A DNA stretch of 64,000 nt from the NCBI RefSeq assembly GCF_042680125.1, contig NZ_JBHTNY010000006.1; one strand, given 5' to 3'. The notes beneath the pieces are model-generated. The model worked only from the letters and a program-made list of their open reading frames with translations. It ran no database searches and was not told the DNA's origin. A program made the position numbers and the translations under genes. Position 1 is the stretch's first letter. The number at the start of each line of letters is the position of its first letter. This DNA comes from Robinsoniella peoriensis (lineage in GTDB: Bacteria > Bacillota > Clostridia > Lachnospirales > Lachnospiraceae). Of this stretch, positions 17,942-28,500 are shown piece by piece.

Positions 17942-18185
17942 ATAACTATTAGTACTGCAGCAAAAAATTCAAGATCTTTTTTGAAAAAGTAAGGGGCGAT
18001 TCTCTTATTGATCATTACCTGCAGTACAAAGCAACTCCTTAACTGAACCCGGAGTTATTACGAAATATTTCGATAATATTAATAAAAAATATGAATAAAG
18101 AATAAAGAAAAAATAAAATAAATGGCTAAAATCCTTTTAAATACTGGGGATTTAGAGTGGTGTAAAACAATATATCATCTTGAGG
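17942..18185. other. AT-rich intergenic stretch
   Basis: No gene is seen. The stretch holds a 9-bp inverted repeat (GTACTGCAG at 17952-17960, CTGCAGTAC at 18019-18027) around a loop with further short complementarity, then A-rich DNA leading to the promoter of the NlpC/P60 gene. Confidence 0.5.
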
Positions 18186-18213
18186 TTGACAAAAAATGTA
18201 ATTATGATATAAT
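18186..18213 (+). promoter_or_regulatory. consensus vegetative promoter for the NlpC/P60 gene
   Basis: TTGACA at 18186-18191, a 16-base spacer and TATAAT at 18208-18213, both boxes perfect. The start codon is about 65 bases downstream. Confidence 0.85.
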
Positions 18214-18277
18214 GAAAACGTAATAAATTTAACAATTATGTAACAATTAAATATAGCAATATGGAGGTAGAAATTTC

Positions 18278-19828
18278 ATGAAGAAAAGAATGATGATGAT
18301 TGCAGCATGTCTGATGGCAGGATCTATTACGTTTTCAAGCCTGGGTCTGGTTTCAAAAGCACAGACTATTCAGGTTCCGCTGGCTGGTTTACAGGCGAGT
18401 ATAAGCGGGAGCCAGGATTCGGAGCAGGGATCTGCTGACAAACAGGATGGGACGGACGGAAGCAGTGAAGCGCAGGCACAGGTTTCGAATCCTTATGACA
18501 ATTTGGCGATTGCACAGATTAATGATGATGCTTATGTTAATATACGAAATAAACCAAACACGGACGATGGAGAAGTACTTGGAAAGCTCTATGATAATTC
18601 GGCAGCCGAGATACTGGGCGAAGAAGACGGATGGTACCATATCCGTTCCGGTTCTGTAGAAGGTTATGTTAAAAAAGAATATTTTGTCACAGGTGCAGAA
18701 GCAGAGGTACTGGCTGAACAGGTGGGGAAAAAAGTCGCTACCGTTAAGACCACTACTTTAATGGTAAGGTCAGGAGCCGGAACGGATCAGGATATTGTAG
18801 GTATGGTGGGTGACTCGGAGAAACTCCGTGTACTGGATGACCAGGGAGACTGGGTAAAAGTAAGAGTAGATTCAGATATGGAAGGCTACGTGTCGAAAGA
18901 ATATGTGGATTGCAGCATGCATTTTAAAGTAGCAGAATCCCTGGAAGAAGAAAGACAGCGGCTTGCAGCTGAAGAAGCAGCTTATCAGGCAGCTTTAGAA
19001 GAAGCGCGTAAGGCAGATGAAGCGGCATCCAATACGCAGGGTTCATCTCAGGGACAGAACAATGCATCTACAGATGCACAGCAGACAGAAACACCGGAGA
19101 CAGGCGCCCCGGAAACCAATGTACCGGAAACAGAGACTCCGGCAGTCAATGCCCCGGAGACCAATGCCCCGGAGACCAATGCCCCGGAAACCGAAGCCCC
19201 CTGGACAGAGGCACCGGAGACCGAAGCTCCGCAAACAGAAACAACCTGGACAGAAACGCCAGAGACCAATGCACCGGAAACCAATGTGCCAGAGACCAAT
19301 GCCCCTGAGACAGAGGCTCCGGCTACAGAAGTACCGGAAACGGTAACTAATGCTCCTGAAACAGAGGCTCCTGCTACAGAAACACCTGCTACAGAGCCGC
19401 CTCAGACGGAAGCTCCTGGAAACCAGGATCCATCCGGTGGCAGCGGACAGGGTTCTTCCACTTCCGGTACCAGACAGAGTATTGTAAGTTTTGCGCTTCA
19501 ATTTGAAGGTAATCCTTACGTATGGGGAGGCACCAGTCTGACAAACGGAGCAGACTGTTCCGGATTTACACAGTCCATAATGGCAAACTTCGGTATCAGT
19601 ATCCCGCGTGTGGCTGCAGACCAGGCTTATGGAGGAAGAAGTGTTGACGTAGGAAGCGTTCAGCCCGGAGATTTACTGTTCTATTTAGATGACAGCGGAT
19701 CTATCGGCCACGTAGCCTTGTACATCGGCAACAATCAGGTAATTCATGCCAGCACACCGGAAACAGGAATCATCATTTCCGATATCAGCTATAGACAGGC
19801 ATACAGCGCAGCAAGCTATATTGACTGA
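18278..19828 (+). CDS. secreted SH3-domain NlpC/P60 cell-wall endopeptidase
   Basis: A 516-residue secreted peptidoglycan hydrolase. An N-terminal signal peptide (about residues 1-30) is followed by two bacterial SH3 domains (around 75-135 and 148-210, with NIRNKPNT and LMVRSGAG motifs), a charged helix, a Pro-Glu-Thr-rich linker of about 115 residues, and a C-terminal NlpC/P60 domain. Catalytic Cys427 lies in GADCSGFT and His478 in IGHVALYIG. It would cut stem peptides during growth or daughter-cell separation. It has its own consensus promoter and terminator. The linker suits a wall-spanning protein. Confidence 0.93.
   Translation: MKKRMMMIAACLMAGSITFSSLGLVSKAQTIQVPLAGLQASISGSQDSEQGSADKQDGTDGSSEAQAQVSNPYDNLAIAQINDDAYVNIRNKPNTDDGEVLGKLYDNSAAEILGEEDGWYHIRSGSVEGYVKKEYFVTGAEAEVLAEQVGKKVATVKTTTLMVRSGAGTDQDIVGMVGDSEKLRVLDDQGDWVKVRVDSDMEGYVSKEYVDCSMHFKVAESLEEERQRLAAEEAAYQAALEEARKADEAASNTQGSSQGQNNASTDAQQTETPETGAPETNVPETETPAVNAPETNAPETNAPETEAPWTEAPETEAPQTETTWTETPETNAPETNVPETNAPETEAPATEVPETVTNAPETEAPATETPATEPPQTEAPGNQDPSGGSGQGSSTSGTRQSIVSFALQFEGNPYVWGGTSLTNGADCSGFTQSIMANFGISIPRVAADQAYGGRSVDVGSVQPGDLLFYLDDSGSIGHVALYIGNNQVIHASTPETGIIISDISYRQAYSAASYID
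19080..19430 (+). repeat. Pro-Glu-Thr coding repeats in the NlpC/P60 linker
   Basis: Short tandem units such as CCGGAGACCAATGCC recur with small changes, encoding PETNAPETEAP-like residues. Such tracts vary in length by slippage and often carry glycans. Confidence 0.85.
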
Positions 19829-19853
19829 TCATATAAATAATAAATAAGAACTG

Positions 19854-19885
19854 AAAAAACAGATGCTTCCGGGCATCTGTTTTTT
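19854..19885 (+). terminator. intrinsic terminator after NlpC/P60 gene
   Basis: AAAAAACAGATGC pairs with GCATCTGTTTTTT over a tight loop; the T-tract completes a textbook terminator. Confidence 0.9.
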
Positions 19886-20020
19886 CGTTGTAGAAATATC
19901 CACTGATTTATAAATTTCTGTCTATTGCAGAATATCCATAATACGGATAAGCTATATAGGAATTTAGTTTGCTTTATATACTTCACTTAAGTATATGCGA
20001 AAAAAGAAAGGAAAGTGGAT

Positions 20021-20959
20021 ATGAATAACAGATTATATTTCAAAAATGACGGGACTTTTAAAGTAATGCAGTTTACGGATATCCATTACACCAATGACGA
20101 TGCCGATGATGCAAGAACGACGGCAATGATGGGCAGGCTGATTGCCCGGGAACGTCCGGACCTGTTAATTACCACCGGGGATACGGTATACGGGGAACAG
20201 AATCTTAAGTTTCTTCCAAAGGCATTGGCACCTTTTATCGAATCCGGGATTCCATGGACTTTTGTATTCGGGAATCACGATGTGGAATTTAACAGCAGCC
20301 ACCAAGAATTATTTGAAGAAGTGAGAAAACTACCGGGATGCCTGGCATTTGATGGGGGAACCGGTTTGGAGGGAACCGGTAATCATATGATTGAGGTCTG
20401 CAGCAGAGAAGAAAGGCTGCGCTGGCTGGTCTGTGGTTTGGATTCCGGAGATTATAACCCAATGCCCCAGGTAGGAGATTACGCTTATCTGGGGAAAAAA
20501 CAGATTAACTGGTACCAGGAAATGATGCGGGAATATGAAAAGCAGAATCCTGGCGAAGATTTTTCCGCACTTACATTTTTACACATGGCGATTCCTGAGT
20601 ACCATGAATTATGGGATATGGAAGTCTGCTATGGTGAGAAAAATGAAGGTATCGGCTGTCCCCGGATCAATTCTGGATTTTTCACTGCAATGCTGGAAGA
20701 AGGGCATACCAGAGGACTATTCGCAGGCCATGACCATGCAAATGATTTCTGGGGTAAAATGTACGGAATCGTTCTGGGATACGGACGGGCAAGTGGATAC
20801 GGAGGCTATGGGAAAGAGGGCCTGAAAAGAGGGGCAAGAATATTTGTGCTGCAGGAAGATGATCTTACCGGATTTGAAACCTACGTGTGCCAGGAAGATG
20901 GAAGCGTGGTAAAAAATCCACCGCAGCATAAACCGGAGAGGGTGAGGGATGAAGGATGA
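20021..20959 (+). CDS. calcineurin-like metallophosphoesterase
   Basis: A 312-residue binuclear metal phosphoesterase. Ordered motifs are FTDIHYT (DxH), TTGDTVYG (GDxx), FGNHDVEF (GNHD), FLHMAIPEYH and GHDHANDF (GHDH), the complete ligand set. It resembles the Dcr2/Pho-like group of intracellular or surface phosphodiesterases; no signal peptide is visible. The frame also opens at a GTG at 20015, but spacing from GGAAAG favours the ATG at 20021. It overlaps the next gene, an EEP-family phosphodiesterase, by four bases, and both head a glycan-use locus, so the substrate may be a phosphorylated sugar; this is inference. Confidence 0.9.
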   Translation: MNNRLYFKNDGTFKVMQFTDIHYTNDDADDARTTAMMGRLIARERPDLLITTGDTVYGEQNLKFLPKALAPFIESGIPWTFVFGNHDVEFNSSHQELFEEVRKLPGCLAFDGGTGLEGTGNHMIEVCSREERLRWLVCGLDSGDYNPMPQVGDYAYLGKKQINWYQEMMREYEKQNPGEDFSALTFLHMAIPEYHELWDMEVCYGEKNEGIGCPRINSGFFTAMLEEGHTRGLFAGHDHANDFWGKMYGIVLGYGRASGYGGYGKEGLKRGARIFVLQEDDLTGFETYVCQEDGSVVKNPPQHKPERVRDEG

Positions 20960-21717
20960 TAAAACTGGCTACTTTTAATATCCGATGTGATTACAATCAG
21001 GATGGCATAAATTGTTTTTCCAACCGAAAACCGTTGATTTTAAAGAAAATAATCCAGGAACAGCCTCATGTTATCTGCTTTCAGGAGGTATTACCCCATG
21101 TTGCGGTGTGGCTAAAGGAAAATCTGACGGATTATTATATCATCGGGTGCGGGAGAAGCAGCTCTTTGGAAGATGAGCAGACTTCTATCGCATATCAGAA
21201 AGGGAAGTATAATCTGATCTCTATGGAAACTTTCTGGCTTTCCGAGACGCCGTCACAGCCCGGCAGCCGCTATCCCCAGCAGAGCATCTGTCCCCGGGCT
21301 TGTACGGAAGCAGTACTTCAGAATCTCCAGACTAAAGAGCTTTTCCGGATTATCAATATTCATCTGGATCATGAAGGAACCAAGGCACGGCTTCTGGGAC
21401 TGGGCCAGATTTTTCAAAAGTTAAAGGCGGAAAAAGGATTCCATGATATACCGGTGATTCTGGCAGGGGATTTTAATGCTTTTCCGGATTCCGAGGAGAT
21501 GCAGATTATGAAAGAATATCCAAGATTCCATGATATGACAGAACTGGCAGGAGGAACCTTCCATGATTACGGGAACCTGTCAGAACCAGAGAAAATCGAT
21601 TATATCTATGCTGAAGACAAACTGTGCAGCTGTGGCATCGAAAAGTGGATGGATTGCAGTGAAGGTGTATATTTGTCGGATCATTATCCTCTGTGTGTAG
21701 AAATGTACACTAAATAA
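20956..21717 (+). CDS. endonuclease/exonuclease/phosphatase (EEP) family hydrolase
   Basis: A 253-residue EEP-fold enzyme with the motif order LATFNIRCD (Asn), CFQEVLPH (Glu), INIHLDHEG, ILAGDFNAFP (Asp, Asn) and SDHYPLCVEM (Asp-His), all catalytic positions present. The family hydrolyses phosphodiesters in nucleic acids, sphingomyelin or inositol phosphates; the short form with no signal peptide is common near sugar genes in Clostridia. Its ATGA start overlaps the metallophosphoesterase stop, so the two are coupled and perhaps act in series. The true substrate is unknown. Confidence 0.88.
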   Translation: MIKLATFNIRCDYNQDGINCFSNRKPLILKKIIQEQPHVICFQEVLPHVAVWLKENLTDYYIIGCGRSSSLEDEQTSIAYQKGKYNLISMETFWLSETPSQPGSRYPQQSICPRACTEAVLQNLQTKELFRIINIHLDHEGTKARLLGLGQIFQKLKAEKGFHDIPVILAGDFNAFPDSEEMQIMKEYPRFHDMTELAGGTFHDYGNLSEPEKIDYIYAEDKLCSCGIEKWMDCSEGVYLSDHYPLCVEMYTK

Positions 21718-21791
21718 AAAGGTTTTGTCCATTGTTGAAAATATGGAAAAAAATTTATAATAAACTCATCAAATAAAAGGAGGAGGAACAA

Positions 21792-22745
21792 ATGCAAACT
21801 GCTGCTGCAAGAAAGCCTGTCAGGCAAAAGCCGGTCAAGGCACCGCTTGGAAAGCGGCTGCTCAAATACTGGCCCCTGTATCTGATGCTGCTGCCGTGTA
21901 TTATATATTACATATTAATCTGCTACGTTCCAATGGCAGGAAGTGTTCTGGCTTTTAAAGATTATTCGTTTCGAAAAGGGATCTGGGGAAGTCCCTGGGT
22001 TGGGTTCCGCTACTTTGAATCCTTTTTCAAGAGCTATGACTGTTTCAGGCTGATTCGCAATACCTTAAGCGTTGGTGCGATTAAATGCATTCTGGAGTTT
22101 CCATTTGCAATAATACTTGCACTTCTGCTCAATGAAATCCGTAATTTAAGATTTAAAAAGATTACCCAGACAATCACCTATCTGCCGCATTTCTTATCAT
22201 CGGTTATTATCGTAACCATGCTGCAGAGAATTCTGGCTCCCAATACCGGAGTATTAAATCAGATTATCACACAGATGGGCGGTGATGGAAGCACCTTCTT
22301 CCTGATGGAGGCTAAATATTTCTTCAAGATCTTATTTTCCATGGATTTATGGAGAAATATCGGATGGGATTCCATTATTTATCTGGCGGCAATCAGCAGT
22401 GTGGATCTTGCCCTGTATGAGGCGGCAGAGATGGATGGCTGCTCTAAGCTTAAGAAAATGTGGCACATTACGCTGCCAAGTATCCGGGGAACCATTGGAC
22501 TGTTGTTTATTATGGGAATCGGGGGCTTGCTTTCCTCCGGATTTGAACAGATTTATTTGTTGAGAACGCCTGGCAATATGGCTTTGGCAGATACTCTGGA
22601 TACCTATGTAGTTCGTGTGGGATTGCAGGGAGGTCAGTTTGGGTATGCCACGGCAATTGGTCTGATCCAGGGGATCGTAGGACTGGTAATGGTCATTATC
22701 TGTAACCGGATATGTAAAAAGACCACGGAAGTGGGACTATGGTGA
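21792..22745 (+). CDS. ABC sugar-importer permease, LplB/YteP type
   Basis: A 317-residue inner-membrane permease with six predicted membrane segments and the EAA loop EAAEMDGCSKLKKMWHITLP near residues 215-235. It is typical of polysaccharide or complex-sugar importers of the LplB/YteP group. The start follows AGGAGGA. The solute-binding protein gene lies between it and the second permease gene. No ATP-binding gene is present in the locus, so a shared ATPase of MsmX type encoded elsewhere probably drives it, as is known for this family. Confidence 0.93.
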   Translation: MQTAAARKPVRQKPVKAPLGKRLLKYWPLYLMLLPCIIYYILICYVPMAGSVLAFKDYSFRKGIWGSPWVGFRYFESFFKSYDCFRLIRNTLSVGAIKCILEFPFAIILALLLNEIRNLRFKKITQTITYLPHFLSSVIIVTMLQRILAPNTGVLNQIITQMGGDGSTFFLMEAKYFFKILFSMDLWRNIGWDSIIYLAAISSVDLALYEAAEMDGCSKLKKMWHITLPSIRGTIGLLFIMGIGGLLSSGFEQIYLLRTPGNMALADTLDTYVVRVGLQGGQFGYATAIGLIQGIVGLVMVIICNRICKKTTEVGLW

Positions 22746-22814
22746 CAGAAATATGATAGAGAGATATAAAGTGAGCTATGAAATAGAGAGAGTTAAGAAG
22801 GAGGAATTGTTGAT

Positions 22815-24566
22815 ATGAAAAGGAAACTGGCAACAAAAATACTGGCGGTAATGATGGCAGGAACCATGGCAGCAGGGCTGCTGGCAGGCTGTGCAAAGGA
22901 AACAGGAAAGAATACGGATACCAAATCGGCGGATACGGGAGCGGAAGCAGCCGCTGACAAGCCGGATACCTGGATTGCAGACCGGACTATTAATGTGCAG
23001 GTATATGTGGATGACATTGGCTATACATTACCTGAGGACATAAACAGTACTCCGGTTATGCAGGAATTGACGAAAAGAACTGGTATTAAATTAAATATTC
23101 AGTATACACCAGGTGACAGCGATGCGAAAGTCCTGGCTTCCCAGCTGGCGGCAGGAACCATTCCGGACGTGATTGTCACTTATCTAAATGACTCCACCAG
23201 ACCGGAGTTTCCGTTGCTTTTGAAAGCGGCAAAAGAAGGCATGTTTGCGGATGTATCCGGGTATATGAAAAACTCCAGGGTATATTCCAAATATTATGAA
23301 GACGATTATCTTCCTCATGATTCCCAGAAAAACATCGTATTCCGTGATGACTTTAAGGGGGCAGTGTATCTGCTGCACCTTGGAATCGATGAAATAGACC
23401 GTTCCCTGGAATACATTCCGGAAAATGAATATCTGGGCGGACCTTATATCCAGAAAAAGATTGCAGATGAACTAAAAATTGATCCAAGGGAAATACGTAC
23501 CCCGGAACAATTTTATGACCTGCTTGTAAAAATTAAACAGGGCGGATTCAAAGATGATAACGGCAATGATGTATGGCCGCTTGGACCTAAATTCTGGGGA
23601 GGCTCTGTAGATGCATTGGAATTTGATATTGCAGGCCTGGACTGGGGCGTAAGCGACGGCTATAACATTGATGAAAATGGAAATGTCATGCATGAAGCAG
23701 AAACAGACCATGTATACGATAAAATCAATTATGTCAGAAAATTATTAAATGAAGGGCTGATGAATCCGGAGTTCTTTACTATGGACAGTACCCGCGCAGA
23801 GGAAGTATCCAAGACACATAATTCAGCGATTATCGGTGATGTTCATAACTATCAGGAAATTATTTACGGATCAGATGAATGGGTACCCCTTGGACCATTA
23901 AATGACATCCAGGGCGACAACAAGAAAGTAACTCATGGAAAAACAGCAAATGGTGCCTGGGCGATATCTGCAGATGCCGAAAATCCGGAAGAGATCTTTA
24001 AATTCTTCGATTACCTGTCTACAAAAGAAGGAACACTCCTTTGCCAGTACGGGGTAGAAGGCGTTTCCTACAATATGGTGGATGGAAAGCCACAGCTGAC
24101 CGATGAAGTGACCCAGAAGTTAAATGAAGGAGATACAGACTGGCTGGTAAATCAGGTTGGAGCCGGAATGGGCGGAAGCGGACTGGAATTTTTCAATTTT
24201 GTATTAACCAATTTAAATCCTCTGGACAACTTTGGTGAAAGCCGTCCAGGTGCCTCATCCAGTACTACTTTTGAGCGTTCCGTTGAGGTGGCAAAAGAAT
24301 ACCCCAGAGTGAAAAAATTGATCGAAGGACTTGATGCAACGGCGTATCTGTCAGCAGAAGGAATGGAAGACGTTAAAGCACAGATGGATCTGTTAAACTA
24401 TAAAGAAGTATTAACCCAGGCATTCTTTGCAAAGGATGACGCTGAAGTAAAATCCATCGTAGAATCTTTCCGTGCGCAGTTAAAATCAGCAGGTAATGAC
24501 AAGTTTAAGGATTATCTGAAAAAGATGTATGAGGAAGATAAGACAGCAATCAATTTTTACAGCTAA
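22815..24566 (+). CDS. lipoprotein solute-binding protein of the ABC importer
   Basis: A 583-residue extracellular sugar-binding lipoprotein of the large LipO/YtcQ type. A signal peptide ends in the lipobox LLAGC, so Cys26 would be lipidated and the protein tethered outside the membrane. The length, well over the 430 residues of small-sugar binders, and the repeated aromatic-rich segments (LDWGVSDGYN, TDWLVNQVG) suit oligosaccharide capture. It lies between the two permease genes. The ligand is not readable, but the neighbouring alpha-mannosidase suggests a mannose-containing glycan. Confidence 0.92.
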   Translation: MKRKLATKILAVMMAGTMAAGLLAGCAKETGKNTDTKSADTGAEAAADKPDTWIADRTINVQVYVDDIGYTLPEDINSTPVMQELTKRTGIKLNIQYTPGDSDAKVLASQLAAGTIPDVIVTYLNDSTRPEFPLLLKAAKEGMFADVSGYMKNSRVYSKYYEDDYLPHDSQKNIVFRDDFKGAVYLLHLGIDEIDRSLEYIPENEYLGGPYIQKKIADELKIDPREIRTPEQFYDLLVKIKQGGFKDDNGNDVWPLGPKFWGGSVDALEFDIAGLDWGVSDGYNIDENGNVMHEAETDHVYDKINYVRKLLNEGLMNPEFFTMDSTRAEEVSKTHNSAIIGDVHNYQEIIYGSDEWVPLGPLNDIQGDNKKVTHGKTANGAWAISADAENPEEIFKFFDYLSTKEGTLLCQYGVEGVSYNMVDGKPQLTDEVTQKLNEGDTDWLVNQVGAGMGGSGLEFFNFVLTNLNPLDNFGESRPGASSSTTFERSVEVAKEYPRVKKLIEGLDATAYLSAEGMEDVKAQMDLLNYKEVLTQAFFAKDDAEVKSIVESFRAQLKSAGNDKFKDYLKKMYEEDKTAINFYS

Positions 24567-24599
24567 ATGAGGAAGCAATAGAAAGGACCGGATGCTTGC

Positions 24600-25529
24600 A
24601 TGGGCAGAGAAAATAAACAAACTATCAAGGTGGCAAAGAAAATTAAGAAAAATCCAATGGATCGGTTTATACAGGTGATTATTTATCTGATCATCATCAT
24701 CATATGTCTGTTAATTGTGCTTCCATGCCTTAACGTAGTGGCACTATCATTAAATGACGGAACCGATGCAGCCAAAGGCGGTGTATATTTCTGGCCCAGA
24801 TTATTTACCCTGGACAACTACAAGGAAGTATTTGCAGATGGAAGTATCATGAAAGCATATGTAATTACCATTGCAAGAACGTTTATCGGAACAGCCGCCA
24901 GCCTGGCGGTAACATCTCTGGCAGCCTATTCCCTCCGGGAAAAGAAGCTGCCGGGAAACAAGGTCATCACCATGCTGATCACATTTACCATGCTCTTCGG
25001 AGGCGGTATGATCCCGACTTATATCCAATACAACAACCTTCATCTTCTGGATTCCTTCTGGGTGTATGTAGTACCCGGACTGGTAAGTGTTACCTATCTG
25101 CTTATGATGCGTACCTTTTTTGAATCTGTTCCGGAAAGTCTGGAAGAGTCAGCAAAACTGGATGGATGTGGATTTTTCGGGATCTATGGAAGGATTATGC
25201 TTCCCTTAAGTAAACCCGTAATTGCCGTTGTAGGATTATACACAGCCGTAAATCACTGGAATGACTGGTTTGCCGGAGCATTCTATATGAAGTCCAGTGC
25301 AATGTGGCCGGTACAGACTGTACTGCAGCAGATGCTGGCAAGAGCAATGGCAGCGCAGAAGGAAATTACATCCGTATCCCAGGCGCTGGCGCAAAATGCC
25401 AATACCGTCACATCGGATTCACTGAAGATGGCAGCGGTAGTAGTTACCACCCTGCCGATATTATGCATCTATCCCTTTGCACAGAAATATTTCGCAAAAG
25501 GTGCCATGATTGGAGCAGTGAAGGGGTGA
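24600..25529 (+). CDS. ABC sugar-importer permease, YtcP/LplC type
   Basis: A 309-residue permease with six membrane segments, the second half of the heterodimeric importer pore. The EAA loop is EESAKLDGCGFFGIYGRIMLP, one substitution from the norm. It partners the LplB-type permease and the binding protein encoded just upstream. The distance to the following GH38 gene (51 bases) contains one arm of the palindromic repeat family found across the window (AGCGTGTTTAAAATT at 25544). Confidence 0.92.
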   Translation: MGRENKQTIKVAKKIKKNPMDRFIQVIIYLIIIIICLLIVLPCLNVVALSLNDGTDAAKGGVYFWPRLFTLDNYKEVFADGSIMKAYVITIARTFIGTAASLAVTSLAAYSLREKKLPGNKVITMLITFTMLFGGGMIPTYIQYNNLHLLDSFWVYVVPGLVSVTYLLMMRTFFESVPESLEESAKLDGCGFFGIYGRIMLPLSKPVIAVVGLYTAVNHWNDWFAGAFYMKSSAMWPVQTVLQQMLARAMAAQKEITSVSQALAQNANTVTSDSLKMAAVVVTTLPILCIYPFAQKYFAKGAMIGAVKG

Positions 25530-25580
25530 TGTCTATACACTGGAGCGTGTTTAAAATTCTGTAACATCCTGGAGGATAAT

Positions 25581-28500
25581 ATGCCATTTGATTTTCATAA
25601 CAAAGACAGAATAAAGAATTTATTGGAAGAATTGGAAGAGCTGCGTTACCACAGCTTACAGGAAATACCGGAGTTTCTCTGGTATGAGGATGACGGGAAG
25701 ACAGGAAACCGTACCCCCATGGGAGAACCCCGCGTGGTAAGCCCGGGATTTCGTTGGAAAGGATGGGACCGCTATAACTGGCTGTGTACCCGCATCACCA
25801 TACCAGAAACCATGAAAGCGGAAGAAGTAGTCGGGCTCTTTGACTTTGGGGCACGGGTGGGAACCGGAAATAACAGCCATTTTGAAAGCTTACTGTATTT
25901 AAATGGGGTACCTTACCAGGGCGTGGATGGAAACCACAGGGAAGTCTTCTTAAAGCCAGGGAAAAACGGATGCAGCCTGGAATTGAATTTCCGTGTCTGG
26001 TCTGGGTTAAACGGCGGCGGAAGACCCCGGGAAATGGCAATGGAAATAAAGCGTGCGCAGTTTGGTATACTGGATCATACGACAGACGATTTTTACTTTC
26101 TGGCAAGGACTGCCCTGGAGGCTTACGAGCTGCTGGATGACAGCCATGAGTATAGAGAATGGATTTTAAATACACTGGTGAAAGCTTTTGGGTATGTGGA
26201 CTATACCGAACCCGGCAGCGGCGAATTCTATGAGAGTATAAAAAAAGCATATGCTTATTTAAACGGACAGATGGATGGAAGGGGAAAACCGGAAGTAGAA
26301 GTGACTTTACTTGGGCACACCCATATTGACGCAGCATGGCTTTGGAGGCTGTGCCATACCAGAGAAAAGGCGGCACGTTCTTTTTCCAGTGTGAACCGTT
26401 TAATGGAAGAATATGACCAGTATACTTTTTTGCAGTCTCAGGCACAGCTTTACGAATTTATCAAAGAAGATTATCCGGACATCTATGAACAGATCAAAAA
26501 AAGGGCTGCACAGGGGAAATGGGAACCCTCAGGCTCCATGTGGGTGGAATGCGACTGTAATCTGGCTTCCGGAGAATCCATCATCCGCCAGATCCTGGTG
26601 GGAAAGAATTTCTTTATGCAGGAATTCGGCTATGAGAATGATTTTCTGTGGCTCCCCGATGTGTTCGGATATTCCTGGGCGCTGCCCCAGATATTGAAAA
26701 AGTCCGGCGTGAACACATTTATGACTACGAAAATCAGCTGGAATGACACCAATAAACTGCCCTATGATACCTTTTTATGGAGAGGGATAGACGGGACAGA
26801 GGTTACCACACATTTCATTACCACCACAGACCAGGGAGATTCATATTATACATATAATGGTGATACCAGACCATATGCTGTCAAGGGTGTCTGGGATAAT
26901 TACAGCAATAAAGATCTGAACCGGGAACTTTTAATCGCGTATGGATATGGTGATGGCGGCGGAGGTCCCAATCGTGATATGATTATGACCATGACCCAGT
27001 TGAATAAAGTACCGGGTATTCCCAAAGTCAAAACAGAAACTGCCCGCAGTTATTTCAAAAGGCTGAATCAGACCCTTTTGGAAAATCCCATGAATGGGTT
27101 CCTGCCTGTCTGGGATGGAGAGTTATATCTGGAATTTCACCGGGGAACTTATACTTCCCAGGCATATAATAAGAAAATGAACCGCAGAATGGAATATTGG
27201 TTAAGAGATACCGAACTGCTGAGTGTGCTGGCACTACAGCTTACCGGCTTACCTTATCCGTCAGAAACAATCTTAAAGGCATGGAAAATTGTTCTGTGTC
27301 ACCAATTTCATGATATTCTTCCGGGTTCTTCTATTAAGGAAGTATATGAAGACAGTCATACCGAATATGAACGTGCCAAAGGGCTGTTGAAGCAGGTGAA
27401 TGAAAATCTCAGCAAAGCCTTATATCAGCCGGAGGATGGTGTGTATACGGTATTTAATAATGCAAACTGGAAGCGGAATACCTATGTCCTGATATCGGAT
27501 ACGGAAAAGACGGATTTCTTTATTGATGAAAATGGGAAAAAGCTGGATTCCAGATGGGAGAATGGGAGAAGTGAAGTATATTTATCGGATATAGAGCCAT
27601 TTTCATTTGTATCCATTTATAAAAAAGAGGGTACAGCCGGTTCCAGACAGGAAATAGAGATCTTTGAAGCAGATACCCCGTATTATATAGTCTCCTGGAA
27701 CAGACAGGGGCAGCTTACCAGAATATACGACAAGGAAGCAGCAAGAGAGGTACTCCCATCGGGAAAATGCAGCAATGTACTCCAGGTCTTTGAAGACAAG
27801 CCAAGATGTTTTGATGCATGGGAACTGGAGCCTACTATTGATTTAAAGCGAGAAGAAATCACCAATTGTATCAAAATTAAAGCAGAAGAGCAGCCGGCTG
27901 GAATTTATGTCACTTTCACCTGGTTTTATCATAAATCCAGGATCAGACAGACAATGTGCCTGTACCGGAACAAAAAAAGGATCGATTTTCGCACTGAGGC
28001 AGACTGGGAAGAACGCCAGAAGCTTTTGAAAACCGCATTTCCTGTGGATATCCGGGCGGTGGATGCCAGATTCGATATTCAGGAAGGCAATATGAGAAGA
28101 CCGATTACCCGCAATACCCCCTGGGAAAGTGCCAAATTTGAAGTAGTGGCGCATAAGTGGGTGGATCTGTGGGAAACAGGATATGGAATGGCGGTCTTAA
28201 ATGACTGTAAATATGGACATGACATAAAAGAAGATACCATTCGCCTGACGCTGATAAAATCGGCGGTGGACCCGGATTATACAGCAGATCTGGGACATCA
28301 TGAATTCACGTATTCAATTTTGCCCCATCACAGAGAATGGTACCGGGCGGAGATAGAACAAGAGGCATTCGATCTGAATAATCCATTATCTGGAAAACCC
28401 GGAAAACCGGTTATGGAACATAGTTTTATTTCGTTTGACAGAGATGCAGTTGTAGTGGATGCGGTGAAAAAGGCAGAAAACAGCGATGCCATTGTAATTC

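Noticed and set aside
19048..19501. Minus-strand open frames over the Pro-Glu-Thr repeats (83 and 152 residues)
   Set aside because: They mirror the repeat codons of the NlpC/P60 gene in the reverse direction, have no start signals and show cyclic low-complexity sequence only.
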